Assembly: GCA_023146355.1 (NCBI GenBank)
Contig: JAGLCH010000232.1
Span: 1-7,105 of the forward strand
DNA from: Bacteriovoracaceae bacterium
GTDB lineage: Bacteria > Bdellovibrionota > Bacteriovoracia > Bacteriovoracales > Bacteriovoracaceae
Direction: 5' to 3'
Length of the DNA stretch: 7,105 bases
Shown: positions 1 through 6,214 of the stretch, in pieces
Numbering within the stretch: the stretch's first letter is position 1
Layout of the letters: each line of letters opens with the position of its first letter
Notes under the pieces: generated by a model
What the model was told of the DNA's origin: nothing
Databases searched by the model: none
What the model saw: the letters and a program-made list of their open reading frames with translations, nothing else
Program-made: the position numbers and the translations under genes

Positions 1-133
1 ATATCGAAAAATGCAGAAAAGCAGCGATGTCATTGGCCTTCAGATAAACAAACCTGATGATTTGCGACATAGGAGTAAACTTTCTATCTCTGGAGCACTT
101 GTACATCACTAATATTTTGCAGGCCCAGTTTTT

Positions 134-202
134 ATGTAAAAAAACATAGTTTTGTTTGTTGAGTTATGTAAAATTACGATGTTTTAATCGTTTGATGTAA
201 AA
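134..202. repeat. Three direct copies of ATGTAAAA
   Basis: The octamer ATGTAAAA occurs at 134-141, 166-173 and 195-202, with starts 32 and 29 bases apart (about three helical turns). The first two copies share the longer core TTATGTAAAA. Read on the minus strand, each copy contains TTTACA, which resembles a -35 element. They could be operator or promoter repeats for a leftward gene off the left edge, or simply a product of AT-rich composition. Confidence 0.4.
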
Positions 203-300
203 GATGGTCTTGATTTACTCCGTAAGTAGTACGACACGGAGCCTTCATGTAGAGTTGCTCCATTTTTTCAACTGAGATCTAAAATCCGCTCACTTAACCC

Positions 301-350
301 CTAACTCACTCTGCTCTGTACGGTTAAGAAAATCTTATCTAATCACTCTG
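301..350. repeat. Imperfect direct repeat CTAA(C)TCACTCTG
   Basis: CTAACTCACTCTG at 301-313 recurs as CTAATCACTCTG at 339-350, differing by one missing C. No function can be assigned. It lies beside and inside the inverted repeat at 315-417, so it may be part of the same element. Confidence 0.35.
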
Positions 351-433
351 TTTTTAGTTAACATTCGTGAGGGCAAGCCCAGTTTGAAGCTTGTTTGATA
401 TGTCCAACCGGTACAGATGTCTTTTAGGCATGA

Positions 434-458
434 AAAAGCCCTATTTCACAGGGCTTTT
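434..458 (-). terminator. Intrinsic terminator of the tRNA-Arg gene
   Basis: Read on the minus strand, this is a perfect 9-bp stem AAAAGCCCT/AGGGCTTTT with a 7-base loop. It ends in a run of five T and starts 8 bases past the tRNA 3' end. The stem is flanked by A and T runs on both sides, so it could also work weakly on the plus strand, where only four T follow the GC part. Confidence 0.85.
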
Positions 459-465
459 AAACAAA

Positions 466-542
466 TGGCACTCCCGAGTGGATTCGAACCACCGACCGTC
501 CGCTTAGGAAGCGGATGCTCTATCCGGCTGAGCTACGGGAGC
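466..542 (-). tRNA. tRNA-Arg, anticodon CCT (reads AGG), CCA encoded
   Basis: The reverse complement folds into a complete 77-base cloverleaf. It has acceptor stem GCTCCCG/CGGGAGT, D stem GCTC/GAGC, anticodon stem TCCGC/GCGGA around loop TTCCTAA, a five-base variable loop, T stem GGTGG/CCACT around TTCGAAT, discriminator G and an encoded CCA. The anticodon CCT (genomic 506-508) reads the arginine codon AGG. Wobble pairs occur at the acceptor end and at the outer T-stem position. It stands alone, with its own terminator 8 bases downstream, and is divergent from tilS. Confidence 0.97.
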
Positions 543-558
543 TTGTATTTGTGAGGTT

Positions 559-587
559 ATTCTAATTCAGTTTTTTGTTTTTTACAC
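559..587 (-). promoter_or_regulatory. Possible promoter of tRNA-Arg
   Basis: On the minus strand a -10-like TAGAAT (559-564, five of six matches) is preceded after 17 bases by a weak -35-like GTGTAA (582-587, three of six). This would start transcription about ten bases before the tRNA 5' end. The position is sensible, but the -35 match is poor. Confidence 0.35.
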
Positions 588-622
588 TATCTATTTCGCT
601 GATCCGATTTGTCATATTTTTC

Positions 623-652
623 TTGTGGTGAATCTAGTTATGTCTTTATATT
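623..652 (+). promoter_or_regulatory. Possible promoter of tilS
   Basis: TTGTGG (623-628) and TATATT (647-652) are separated by 18 bases in the divergent gap between tRNA-Arg and tilS. A second -10-like TATAAC sits at 674-679 without a good -35. A promoter is needed somewhere here because the tRNA points the other way, but the exact site is uncertain. Confidence 0.3.
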
Positions 653-705
653 ATACGCTTCTCGCGTTATTCCTATAACTTGCCGAATAGAGAGACTGAA
701 AACAT

Positions 706-710
706 AGGAG
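706..710 (+). promoter_or_regulatory. Ribosome binding site fixing the TTG start of tilS
   Basis: AGGAG lies 7 bases before TTG at 718-720. The first in-frame ATG is codon 35, inside the ATP-binding SGGLDS motif region, so it would delete an essential part. The Shine-Dalgarno sequence and the reading frame together select TTG. Confidence 0.8.
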
Positions 711-717
711 CGAAGCT

Positions 718-2007
718 TTGCGACAAGAGCTAGACCATTTAATCCACTTTGCACATGAGCACAACCTGTTTGATGCGGAGAGTTCTGTCTTAATCTCAGT
801 TAGTGGTGGCCTTGACTCTATGGTACTACTTGGACTCATGACAGCGCTTAGAAATCGTGGCGAAGTGGCAGAGGTTCGCGCCATCCACTTTAATCATGGC
901 ACACGTATTGAAAATAGCGATGAGGAAAAACTTGTAAGGGATTACTGTAAAGCTCTAAAGGTTCCTTTTCTTCTTCGAAAATTACAAATTGAAAGTGGGG
1001 CAAACTTTGAAAAAAGAGCGAGAGACCTTCGCTATGAGAAGCTCGATGAAGCACTTTTACTAGGAGAGTTTCTCCTGCTGGCACATCATATTGATGATTC
1101 TTTTGAGTGGTCATTAATGGAGCAAATGAGGGCCGGTGCAATCAAGGCGTCACTGGGGGTTCCTGTTATTAATGGAAAGATTAGAAGACCTCTTATGGCG
1201 TTTTCTAAAAATCAACTCCGCGCCATTGCCATTAAGCAATTCATTCCCTACCTCAATGATCCCACCAACCGTGAAAATGGGCATGATCGCAATTACCTTA
1301 GAAATGAAGTGATACCAGATCTTGCAAAAAGGTATCCAAAATATTTAAGAAATTATGTTTTTCGCTCTAATCAACTGGCGCGGGAGCTTAAACTCCATGC
1401 AGGTTCCCGTGGCCCACTCAATGCTCATCTTTTGGGAAATTGGGGCGCTGTAATTTACCGTAGGGATTTTGAGTTAGACTTAAGTGGGGCCGAAACTCTT
1501 CTTACGGATGCCATATGCTCATTCTCAACCTCGGGACGGGGTGTACTCCAAAAGCAAATCTCTAAAATGATTGGGGGGAGTTTATCTGGTAGCAAGGGTC
1601 CTTTTACTCTCTCTGGAGGAGTAAAGGGTTACAGCTACCCTGGGATGATCATAATATGTGGACCCGAAGGGCCAGACTACTTGGCACTACTAGACAAGCA
1701 AATGGTAAAATATCTTAAAAAAGCAAAAGCTACGCAGATTCCTAGGGTTGACTTAAATCAATTCAGCACCAGCTTATACGAAGCAGCAAAATCTAAGACA
1801 GAACATCTGCCATTTTTTGCTTTTTGCCTAGATCAGGGAGCGAAGTCTATTATAAAGGACTCGCTCAAGTGGGACTCCCGCTTTCCGCTACTTTCAGAAT
1901 ACTGTAAAGAGCAGGGGATTTACTTTCGACCGATACTAAATTTCATCTCCTATTGGAAGAAAGGGGGAGCAAAGAGGAAAGGCAGTTTCTTTTTTGCAAA
2001 AATATAG
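718..2007 (+). CDS. tilS: tRNA(Ile)-lysidine synthetase TilS
   Basis: TilS joins lysine to the wobble cytidine (C34) of the CAU-anticodon tRNA-Ile using ATP. The tRNA then reads AUA and is charged with isoleucine; the reaction is cytoplasmic and normally essential. The 429-residue length matches E. coli TilS (about 430). Visible motifs of the N-terminal PP-loop ATPase domain are SGGLDS (29-34), HFNHGTR (57-63, usual form HVNHGLR), KRARDLRY (99-106), AHHIDDSFEW (122-131) and DPTN (181-184) followed by RNYLRNEVIP. The remainder would form the substrate-binding and C-terminal domains, which are too divergent to mark by eye. The family motif HHxDDxxET here ends in EW (Trp131 for Thr). The start is TTG with a strong ribosome binding site. 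ftsH follows 84 bases downstream on the same strand, a neighbourhood known from other bacteria. The assignment is firm. Confidence 0.94.
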   Translation: MRQELDHLIHFAHEHNLFDAESSVLISVSGGLDSMVLLGLMTALRNRGEVAEVRAIHFNHGTRIENSDEEKLVRDYCKALKVPFLLRKLQIESGANFEKRARDLRYEKLDEALLLGEFLLLAHHIDDSFEWSLMEQMRAGAIKASLGVPVINGKIRRPLMAFSKNQLRAIAIKQFIPYLNDPTNRENGHDRNYLRNEVIPDLAKRYPKYLRNYVFRSNQLARELKLHAGSRGPLNAHLLGNWGAVIYRRDFELDLSGAETLLTDAICSFSTSGRGVLQKQISKMIGGSLSGSKGPFTLSGGVKGYSYPGMIIICGPEGPDYLALLDKQMVKYLKKAKATQIPRVDLNQFSTSLYEAAKSKTEHLPFFAFCLDQGAKSIIKDSLKWDSRFPLLSEYCKEQGIYFRPILNFISYWKKGGAKRKGSFFFAKI

Positions 2008-2026
2008 CATTAGGGGCCTATGTCCC

Positions 2027-2054
2027 TTGGCAATTCGAGAATAAGAACTACAAT
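2027..2054 (+). promoter_or_regulatory. Likely sigma-70-type promoter of ftsH
   Basis: TTGGCA (2027-2032, five of six) and TACAAT (2049-2054, five of six) are spaced by 16 bases in the tilS-ftsH gap. Transcription would start near 2061, giving a leader of about 30 bases that includes the ribosome binding site AAGGGA (2081-2086). ftsH can therefore be expressed independently of tilS, and folP probably with it. Confidence 0.55.
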
Positions 2055-2091
2055 TAAGTAATGTAAATATCTAAGATAAGAAGGGATTTTA

Positions 2092-4065
2092 ATGAAGCCG
2101 CAGCATAAAACGTTTACCTTATATCTGGTTTTATTTCTTTTGATGGCAGTGGTCTTTACCACTCTTCAGCAGGACCAGACTACATTTAAGAATATCTCAT
2201 ACTCTGAGTTTGTAAAAGAGCTCGATGCCAACAATGTAAAAGACGTTACCCTTAAGGGAACCAATGTCATTTATGGAGAGTATAAAAATCAAGAGGGGAT
2301 GCGTAAGCATTTTAAGCTCACTGGTAATACTGGCGAGACTACTTTCAATCTCTTGATGAAGCACAACATTGTTCCAAACTATGAGAAAGAGGCACAACCG
2401 GGCCTTGCTGAAAAGCTACTCTTTAGCTGGGGGCCGATGATCCTTCTTTTAGTTATTTTCTTCTACTTTTTAAGACAACTTCAGTCTGGTGGTGGAAAGG
2501 CGATGAGTTTTGGAAAATCTAAAGCTCGTCTTCTAAATCCTGACGAAAAGAAAGTAACGTTTAAGGATGTTGCTGGCGTACAAGAGGCAAAAGAGGAACT
2601 TGAAGAGGTTGTCGACTTTCTTAAAGATCCAACAAAATACACAAAATTAGGCGGAAAAATACCAAAAGGTGTAATGCTTGTTGGTCCTCCGGGGACTGGT
2701 AAAACCCTTCTGGCCAAGGCCGTTGCGGGAGAAGCAGAAGTTCCATTTTTTACAATTTCAGGTTCTGACTTTGTCGAGATGTTTGTTGGTGTTGGTGCTA
2801 GCCGTGTTCGTGACTTATTTGAGCAAGGGAAGAAAAGTGCTCCTTGTATCATCTTTATTGATGAAATCGATGCAGTAGGGCGCCACCGTGGTTCTGGCAT
2901 GGGCGGTGGACACGATGAGAGAGAGCAAACTCTAAACCAGCTTCTTGTGGAGATGGATGGATTTGAATCTAATGAAGGTGTTATCTTAATCGCTGCAACA
3001 AATAGAATCGATGTTCTCGATCCAGCTCTTTTACGTCCTGGTCGTTTTGATAGAAGAGTTACCGTTGGTACTCCAGATGTTCGTGGACGTCTCGGGATTT
3101 TGAATGTTCACTCTGGTGAGATTCCAATGGACGATAATGTAGACCTTGAAATTATTGCCAAAGGAACTCCAGGATTTACTGGAGCAGACCTAGCTAACCT
3201 TTGTAATGAAGCAGCACTTCAGGCGGCCCGTTATGACAGAGATAAAGTTGGCAAGAAGGACTTTGAAGCGGCAAAAGATAAGGTTCTAATGGGACCTGAA
3301 CGTAGATCAATGGCCCTTTCAGATAGAGAAAAACGCAATACAGCTTATCATGAAGCAGGCCATACTATTGTTGGACTTAAGCTTCCACAAACTGATTCAA
3401 TTCACAAGGTGTCGATCATGCCTCGTGGTGGAGCGTTGGGAGTAACTCAGACTCTTCCAGATGAGGACATGTTAAGCCTTGGTTTTGAGCGCGCTAATAA
3501 TTTTATTGCATTTCTTTTGGGCGGTAGATCTGCTGAGGAAATTGAATTTGGAGATGTTTCTAATGGCGCATCAAATGATATCGAACGGGCAACATCCTTA
3601 GCACACAACATGGTTTGTAATTGGGGTATGTCTGAAAAGTTAGGGCCAATCCAGTATAAGAAATCTGGGATGTCGGCATTCAATGATGCTCGTGAGCATG
3701 TTGATTACTCGGAAGCGACAGCGGAAACAGTTGATGCTGAAATTAGAAGACTTATTTCTGAAAACCATGAAGTTGCTCGCAAGATCCTTAGGGATAATCG
3801 CGAAGAGCTTACTCGCTTGTCTGAGGCCCTTATTTTGTGGGAGACCCTAGACAGCAAGCAGGTTAATGAAATTATTGCAGGCAATGATATTGGTCAGCCC
3901 CTCAAAAGAGAAGAGCCGCCAAAGAGAAAAGCGCCTGTGGTTGAAGAGACTCCAAAACAGGAATTCTCGGAAGATCTTAAAGATAAAGTTGAAGAGTTAG
4001 ATGAGAGTATTGAAGTTAAAGCAGAGGTCAAGGCCGTTGATGAAACAAAAGACTCAGTCCAATAA
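2092..4065 (+). CDS. ftsH: ATP-dependent zinc metalloprotease FtsH
   Basis: FtsH is a hexameric inner-membrane AAA+ protease that extracts and degrades misfolded membrane proteins and selected cytoplasmic regulators. The 657 residues show the full family layout. There is a first membrane segment (about 8-25), a short periplasmic domain (about 26-108), a second membrane segment (about 109-127) and a glycine-rich linker. The AAA+ domain carries Walker A GPPGTGKT (198-205), pore motif FVG (231-233), Walker B IIFIDEID (253-260) and the second region of homology, ATNR (302-305) through RPGRFDR (315-321). The M41 peptidase domain follows, with zinc motif HEAGH (420-424) and the third ligand Asp496 in GASND. 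The last 55 or so residues are a charged tail rich in Glu and Lys, which is variable in the family. ATG is preceded by AAGGGA. The last 26 bases overlap folP in another frame. Confidence 0.98.
   Translation: MKPQHKTFTLYLVLFLLMAVVFTTLQQDQTTFKNISYSEFVKELDANNVKDVTLKGTNVIYGEYKNQEGMRKHFKLTGNTGETTFNLLMKHNIVPNYEKEAQPGLAEKLLFSWGPMILLLVIFFYFLRQLQSGGGKAMSFGKSKARLLNPDEKKVTFKDVAGVQEAKEELEEVVDFLKDPTKYTKLGGKIPKGVMLVGPPGTGKTLLAKAVAGEAEVPFFTISGSDFVEMFVGVGASRVRDLFEQGKKSAPCIIFIDEIDAVGRHRGSGMGGGHDEREQTLNQLLVEMDGFESNEGVILIAATNRIDVLDPALLRPGRFDRRVTVGTPDVRGRLGILNVHSGEIPMDDNVDLEIIAKGTPGFTGADLANLCNEAALQAARYDRDKVGKKDFEAAKDKVLMGPERRSMALSDREKRNTAYHEAGHTIVGLKLPQTDSIHKVSIMPRGGALGVTQTLPDEDMLSLGFERANNFIAFLLGGRSAEEIEFGDVSNGASNDIERATSLAHNMVCNWGMSEKLGPIQYKKSGMSAFNDAREHVDYSEATAETVDAEIRRLISENHEVARKILRDNREELTRLSEALILWETLDSKQVNEIIAGNDIGQPLKREEPPKRKAPVVEETPKQEFSEDLKDKVEELDESIEVKAEVKAVDETKDSVQ
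4030..4033 (+). promoter_or_regulatory. Ribosome binding site choosing the folP start
   Basis: AAGG lies 6 bases before ATG 4040-4042, and GAGG (4024-4027) lies just upstream. Both are inside the end of ftsH. A longer frame opens at ATG 4001, but it would add 13 residues before the conserved core and has a poorer upstream signal. The 4040 start leaves a lead-in to the first DHPS motif of ordinary length. Overlap with the ftsH stop suggests translational coupling. Confidence 0.55.
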
Positions 4066-4927
4066 TATCTTTGTAATGGGAGTAATTAATATTACTCCCA
4101 ATTCTTTTTCAGATGGGGGAATGTTCAATTCCCCTAAACAATTCATTGAGCAAATTGAAGAATTTAAAAAATGGGATGTTGAGGTCTACGATGTTGGGGC
4201 CGAGTCTACAGCTCCTTTTAATACTCCCATCTCTGCCAGTGTTGAGCTAGAGCGCCTTCAAAATATTTTTTTAGAAGCAGTTGATAAGATCCCTGAAGAG
4301 GCGATCCTTTCCGTTGATACGTATCGCGCGACCACTTTTAAAAGTGTTTATAACGCAATTAAAGTACTTCGACCCAATGCCAAAATCTGGTGGAATGACG
4401 TGTCTGGTGTTCTTGATGATGAGCTTTTTGAAACGTTGAATAGTTGCCCTGATGCACAGTATATTTTTTGCCACACTCTAACTCCTAAACGCATTCAATC
4501 CTCTGATCATATGGACTTCATTCTTGATTGTGATGAGGGTGATGAGTACCTAGAAATTAAAAAGAGGTTCATTGAGGCGCTGGCAATATTTAAGGAAAAA
4601 GGACTGAGTGAAAGGGTAATGCTCGATCCCTGTTTTGGTTTTTCTAAAACTCTCGAACAGAATTTAAGCATTCTTCGTGATCTTCCAAAGTTAATGCGCT
4701 TATTTTCGCCTGATATTTCCTGGGTAATTGGAATTTCAAGAAAGTCATTTTTAAAGAAGTCAGTTAAGGTTCTCGCTGCTGCTGGCACTGTGGCAACCCA
4801 AGTTGAGTACATTCACTCCGCCTATCTCTCTCAACTCTTCACAAGAGTGGAAGGGAGAACCCTTTATGTGCGAGCACATGACCCTTCTGTGATTAAAAAT
4901 GCTATCTTTATTACTAATCTCTTTTAA
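4040..4927 (+). CDS. folP: Dihydropteroate synthase FolP (divergent)
   Basis: DHPS condenses 6-hydroxymethyl-dihydropterin pyrophosphate with p-aminobenzoate to make dihydropteroate in folate synthesis; it is a cytoplasmic TIM barrel and the sulfonamide target. The 295 residues show the motifs in order: VINITPNSFSDGG (15-27), ESTAP (55-59), SVDT (91-94), ND (119-120), DPCFGFSKT (196-204), SRKSF (233-237) and VRAHD (277-281). Residues matching the known pterin and pyrophosphate contacts are present: Asn17, Asp93, Asn119, Asp196, Lys235 and Arg278. Loop 2 is unusual, with ESTAPF where most enzymes have ESTRPG, so the arginine is missing. DPGxGFGK has become DPCFGFSK. A recognisable HMxGxPxxMQ motif is absent. 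The gene overlaps ftsH by 26 bases, and ftsH-folP adjacency is known in enterobacteria. The family is firm; whether substrate handling is normal is open. Confidence 0.9.
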   Translation: MKQKTQSNNIFVMGVINITPNSFSDGGMFNSPKQFIEQIEEFKKWDVEVYDVGAESTAPFNTPISASVELERLQNIFLEAVDKIPEEAILSVDTYRATTFKSVYNAIKVLRPNAKIWWNDVSGVLDDELFETLNSCPDAQYIFCHTLTPKRIQSSDHMDFILDCDEGDEYLEIKKRFIEALAIFKEKGLSERVMLDPCFGFSKTLEQNLSILRDLPKLMRLFSPDISWVIGISRKSFLKKSVKVLAAAGTVATQVEYIHSAYLSQLFTRVEGRTLYVRAHDPSVIKNAIFITNLF

Positions 4928-4950
4928 ATTTGGCATCCGTTCTTTATAAT
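4922..4950 (+). promoter_or_regulatory. Candidate promoter for a leaderless VOC-gene transcript
   Basis: A perfect TATAAT (4945-4950) ends 7 bases before the ATG at 4958, so transcription would start at or next to the start codon. The -35 position 17 bases upstream holds only TTTTAA (4922-4927), a three-of-six match. TTGGCA at 4930-4935 is too close to pair with this -10. The gene has no Shine-Dalgarno sequence, which fits a leaderless messenger. Confidence 0.45.
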
Positions 4951-4957
4951 TGAATAG

Positions 4958-5317
4958 ATGAAACACGACAGAATCATATTACAGTCAACCAATATGGAAA
5001 AAATGGGGAGTTTTCTATCTCAACTCTTCGAGATGGAGATGGATTCTCTTGGCGTATCTCTTACCCTCACAGGCGATGACGGTGTGGTATTTCAGCTGGA
5101 AGAGTCACTGGAGCCTGTAACTACATCAAATACAGTTATTGGGCTATCCTTTGATTCTGTGGATGACCTCCACGCCATAATGCAAAAGGTTCGCTTCTTA
5201 GAGTATCGCCTTGAGATTGGGCAAATGAAGATGACTGAAATCACTTCTGACGGTGAGATTAACTACTTTGAACTTTTAGACTTTGATAACCGGGTTTGGC
5301 GACTTTCTGCTATCTAG
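4958..5317 (+). CDS. Small VOC-fold (glyoxalase/bleomycin-resistance-like) protein
   Basis: This 119-residue cytoplasmic protein has the look of a single vicinal-oxygen-chelate fold. A first strand RIILQS (5-10) leads into a helix with SFLSQLFEMEM (18-28). The strands VSLTLTG and VVFQLEE (33-49) come next, then a second module IGLSFDSVDDLHAIM (61-75), and an ending NYFELLDFDNRVWRL (102-116) that resembles the usual FxDPDGNxxEL close. Metal ligands expected in glyoxalases are mostly not evident: there is no His in the first strand, and the final Glu position holds Arg. It may therefore be a binding or non-metal member. The substrate is unknown. The start is well fixed, since the codon directly before ATG is an in-frame TAG and a later start would remove the first strand. 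It follows folP by 30 bases and precedes the protease by 20. Confidence 0.75.
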   Translation: MKHDRIILQSTNMEKMGSFLSQLFEMEMDSLGVSLTLTGDDGVVFQLEESLEPVTTSNTVIGLSFDSVDDLHAIMQKVRFLEYRLEIGQMKMTEITSDGEINYFELLDFDNRVWRLSAI

Positions 5318-5327
5318 TTTTCAATTT

Positions 5328-5332
5328 AAGGA
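5328..5332 (+). promoter_or_regulatory. Ribosome binding site choosing the protease start
   Basis: AAGGA lies 5 bases before ATG 5338-5340. A longer frame begins at ATG 5296, inside the VOC gene. It would put 14 extra residues in front of a clear signal peptide, so the inner start is preferred. Confidence 0.8.
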
Positions 5333-5337
5333 AAAAA

Positions 5338-6207
5338 ATGAAGCTACTGCTAATAACAATGATTTCACTTTTTCTGACATCAGGATTTGCTACTACCATT
5401 ACTAAGGGAACTTACGGTGCAGACAATCGCCATAATCTCTATGATGCATCAGATATGTGGCGCGAGAAGGCACGTTCCGTTGCGGTATTAATAAGCAATA
5501 ACCAAATCGAGCACTCCGGCGATGCGACAGACGGTATTTTCATCAACTCTCGTAGTCATAAAGCCGTAAACAGGTTATGTGAAGGTGAGCGTTTCTCATC
5601 TGAGCCAGCTCCTGGGCAGTGCACAGGATTTTTAGTGGCACCAGATTTAATGCTCACTGCTTCCCATTGCCTTCGTTTCGAATCAAGTATTAAAGATTAC
5701 AAGTGGCTTTTTGATTTTGGCCACTTCAGTGAATCAGATGATCTCACAAGAAGTGTTTTGGGGAATACCTACAGCTCGATTGAAATTGTGGAGCGCAAGG
5801 TTGATTTAAAGTCTGGACTCGAGTATTTGCTGGTGCGTCTTGATCGTAAAGTTAAAGACCGAGCTCCCCTTGAATTTAGAACATCAGGAACCATTGGTGT
5901 TGGGGAGCCTGTTGTTGTTATTGGCTCTCCCTCAGGTCTTCCCCTTAAAGTGGCAGATAATGCTTATGTTCGTGAAATTAAAAATGAGATTTACTTTACA
6001 ACGAATACCGATACGTTTGGTGGTAACTCTGGATCACCTGTTTTCAATGGTATCACTGGTATCGTCGAAGGCCTACTTGTTCGTGGCGATACCGATTACC
6101 GCACAGATAGAGAACTCTACTGTCGTAGAGTCGTTAATTGTGCAATGGAAGAGTGTAATGGTGAAGATGTTGTCACTATTCCAAATGTTGATTACTTTTT
6201 TAAATAA
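5338..6207 (+). CDS. Secreted trypsin/V8-like serine protease
   Basis: A 289-residue exported protease precursor of the chymotrypsin-fold (S1) type. Residues 1-18 form a signal peptide: MKLLL, a hydrophobic core, then SGFA before the mature part. The catalytic His is His110 in TASHC and the nucleophile is Ser231 in GGNSGSP. The third residue would lie in LEYLLVRLD (161-169), where relatives usually have DYALVRLD, so Glu162 stands where Asp is expected. Family-like segments include CEGERF (81-86), CTGFLVAPD (95-103), VVVIGSPSGLP (192-202) and CRRV (262-265) through GEDV (275-278). Six cysteines in the mature part suggest disulfides and fit a periplasmic or extracellular site. The pattern resembles the many secreted proteases of Bdellovibrio-type predators, where a digestive role is plausible but not shown here. 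It is last in the rightward gene block. Confidence 0.88.
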   Translation: MKLLLITMISLFLTSGFATTITKGTYGADNRHNLYDASDMWREKARSVAVLISNNQIEHSGDATDGIFINSRSHKAVNRLCEGERFSSEPAPGQCTGFLVAPDLMLTASHCLRFESSIKDYKWLFDFGHFSESDDLTRSVLGNTYSSIEIVERKVDLKSGLEYLLVRLDRKVKDRAPLEFRTSGTIGVGEPVVVIGSPSGLPLKVADNAYVREIKNEIYFTTNTDTFGGNSGSPVFNGITGIVEGLLVRGDTDYRTDRELYCRRVVNCAMEECNGEDVVTIPNVDYFFK

Positions 6208-6214
6208 AAGAAAT

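Larger units (their letters stand above)
1..430. other. Gene-poor region with short repeats and possible RNA structure
   Basis: No coding region here can be supported. All frames are broken by stops, apart from two short open stretches at the left edge: plus strand to a stop at 110-112, and minus strand from about 106 to the edge. Neither has a convincing ribosome binding site or a recognisable product. The stretch 120-202 is AT-rich and carries three copies of ATGTAAAA. Further right are a hairpin CTCCGT(218-223)/ACGGAG(236-241), a near-duplicate CTAA(C)TCACTCTG at 301-313 and 339-350, and a long-range inverted repeat at 315-325/406-417. It may be an intergenic regulatory region or hold a small RNA gene; I cannot tell which. 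Confidence 0.6.

Noticed and set aside
1..106. Open minus-strand frame from GTG/ATG near 106 to the left edge (MYKCSRDRK..., then MSQIIRFVYLKAND...)
   Set aside because: About 35 codons without a stop is close to chance, no ribosome binding site precedes either ATG, and the product is not recognised. The plus strand is open in the same codon register up to a stop at 110-112, so neither direction can be preferred.
2..112. Plus-strand open frame ending at TAA 110-112, possibly the tail of an upstream gene
   Set aside because: Only 36 codons, no recognisable sequence and no terminator after it; not distinguishable from chance.
466..542. tRNA-Arg as an attachment site for an integrated element
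   Set aside because: No duplicate of the tRNA 3' end, no integrase gene and no foreign-looking cargo is visible on either side in the window.
2011..2030. Possible terminator after tilS (GGG...CCC near 2012-2026)
   Set aside because: The stem is very short and not followed by a T-run, so it is not a credible intrinsic terminator.
2481..2900. 139-codon open frame on the minus strand inside ftsH
   Set aside because: It lies antisense to the highly conserved AAA+ domain of ftsH. Its composition (rich in Ser, Pro, Thr) is what antisense reading of that gene gives, and no start signal is seen.
4930..4950. TTGGCA (4930-4935) as -35 for TATAAT (4945-4950)
   Set aside because: The spacing is only 9 bases, too short for a sigma-70 promoter.
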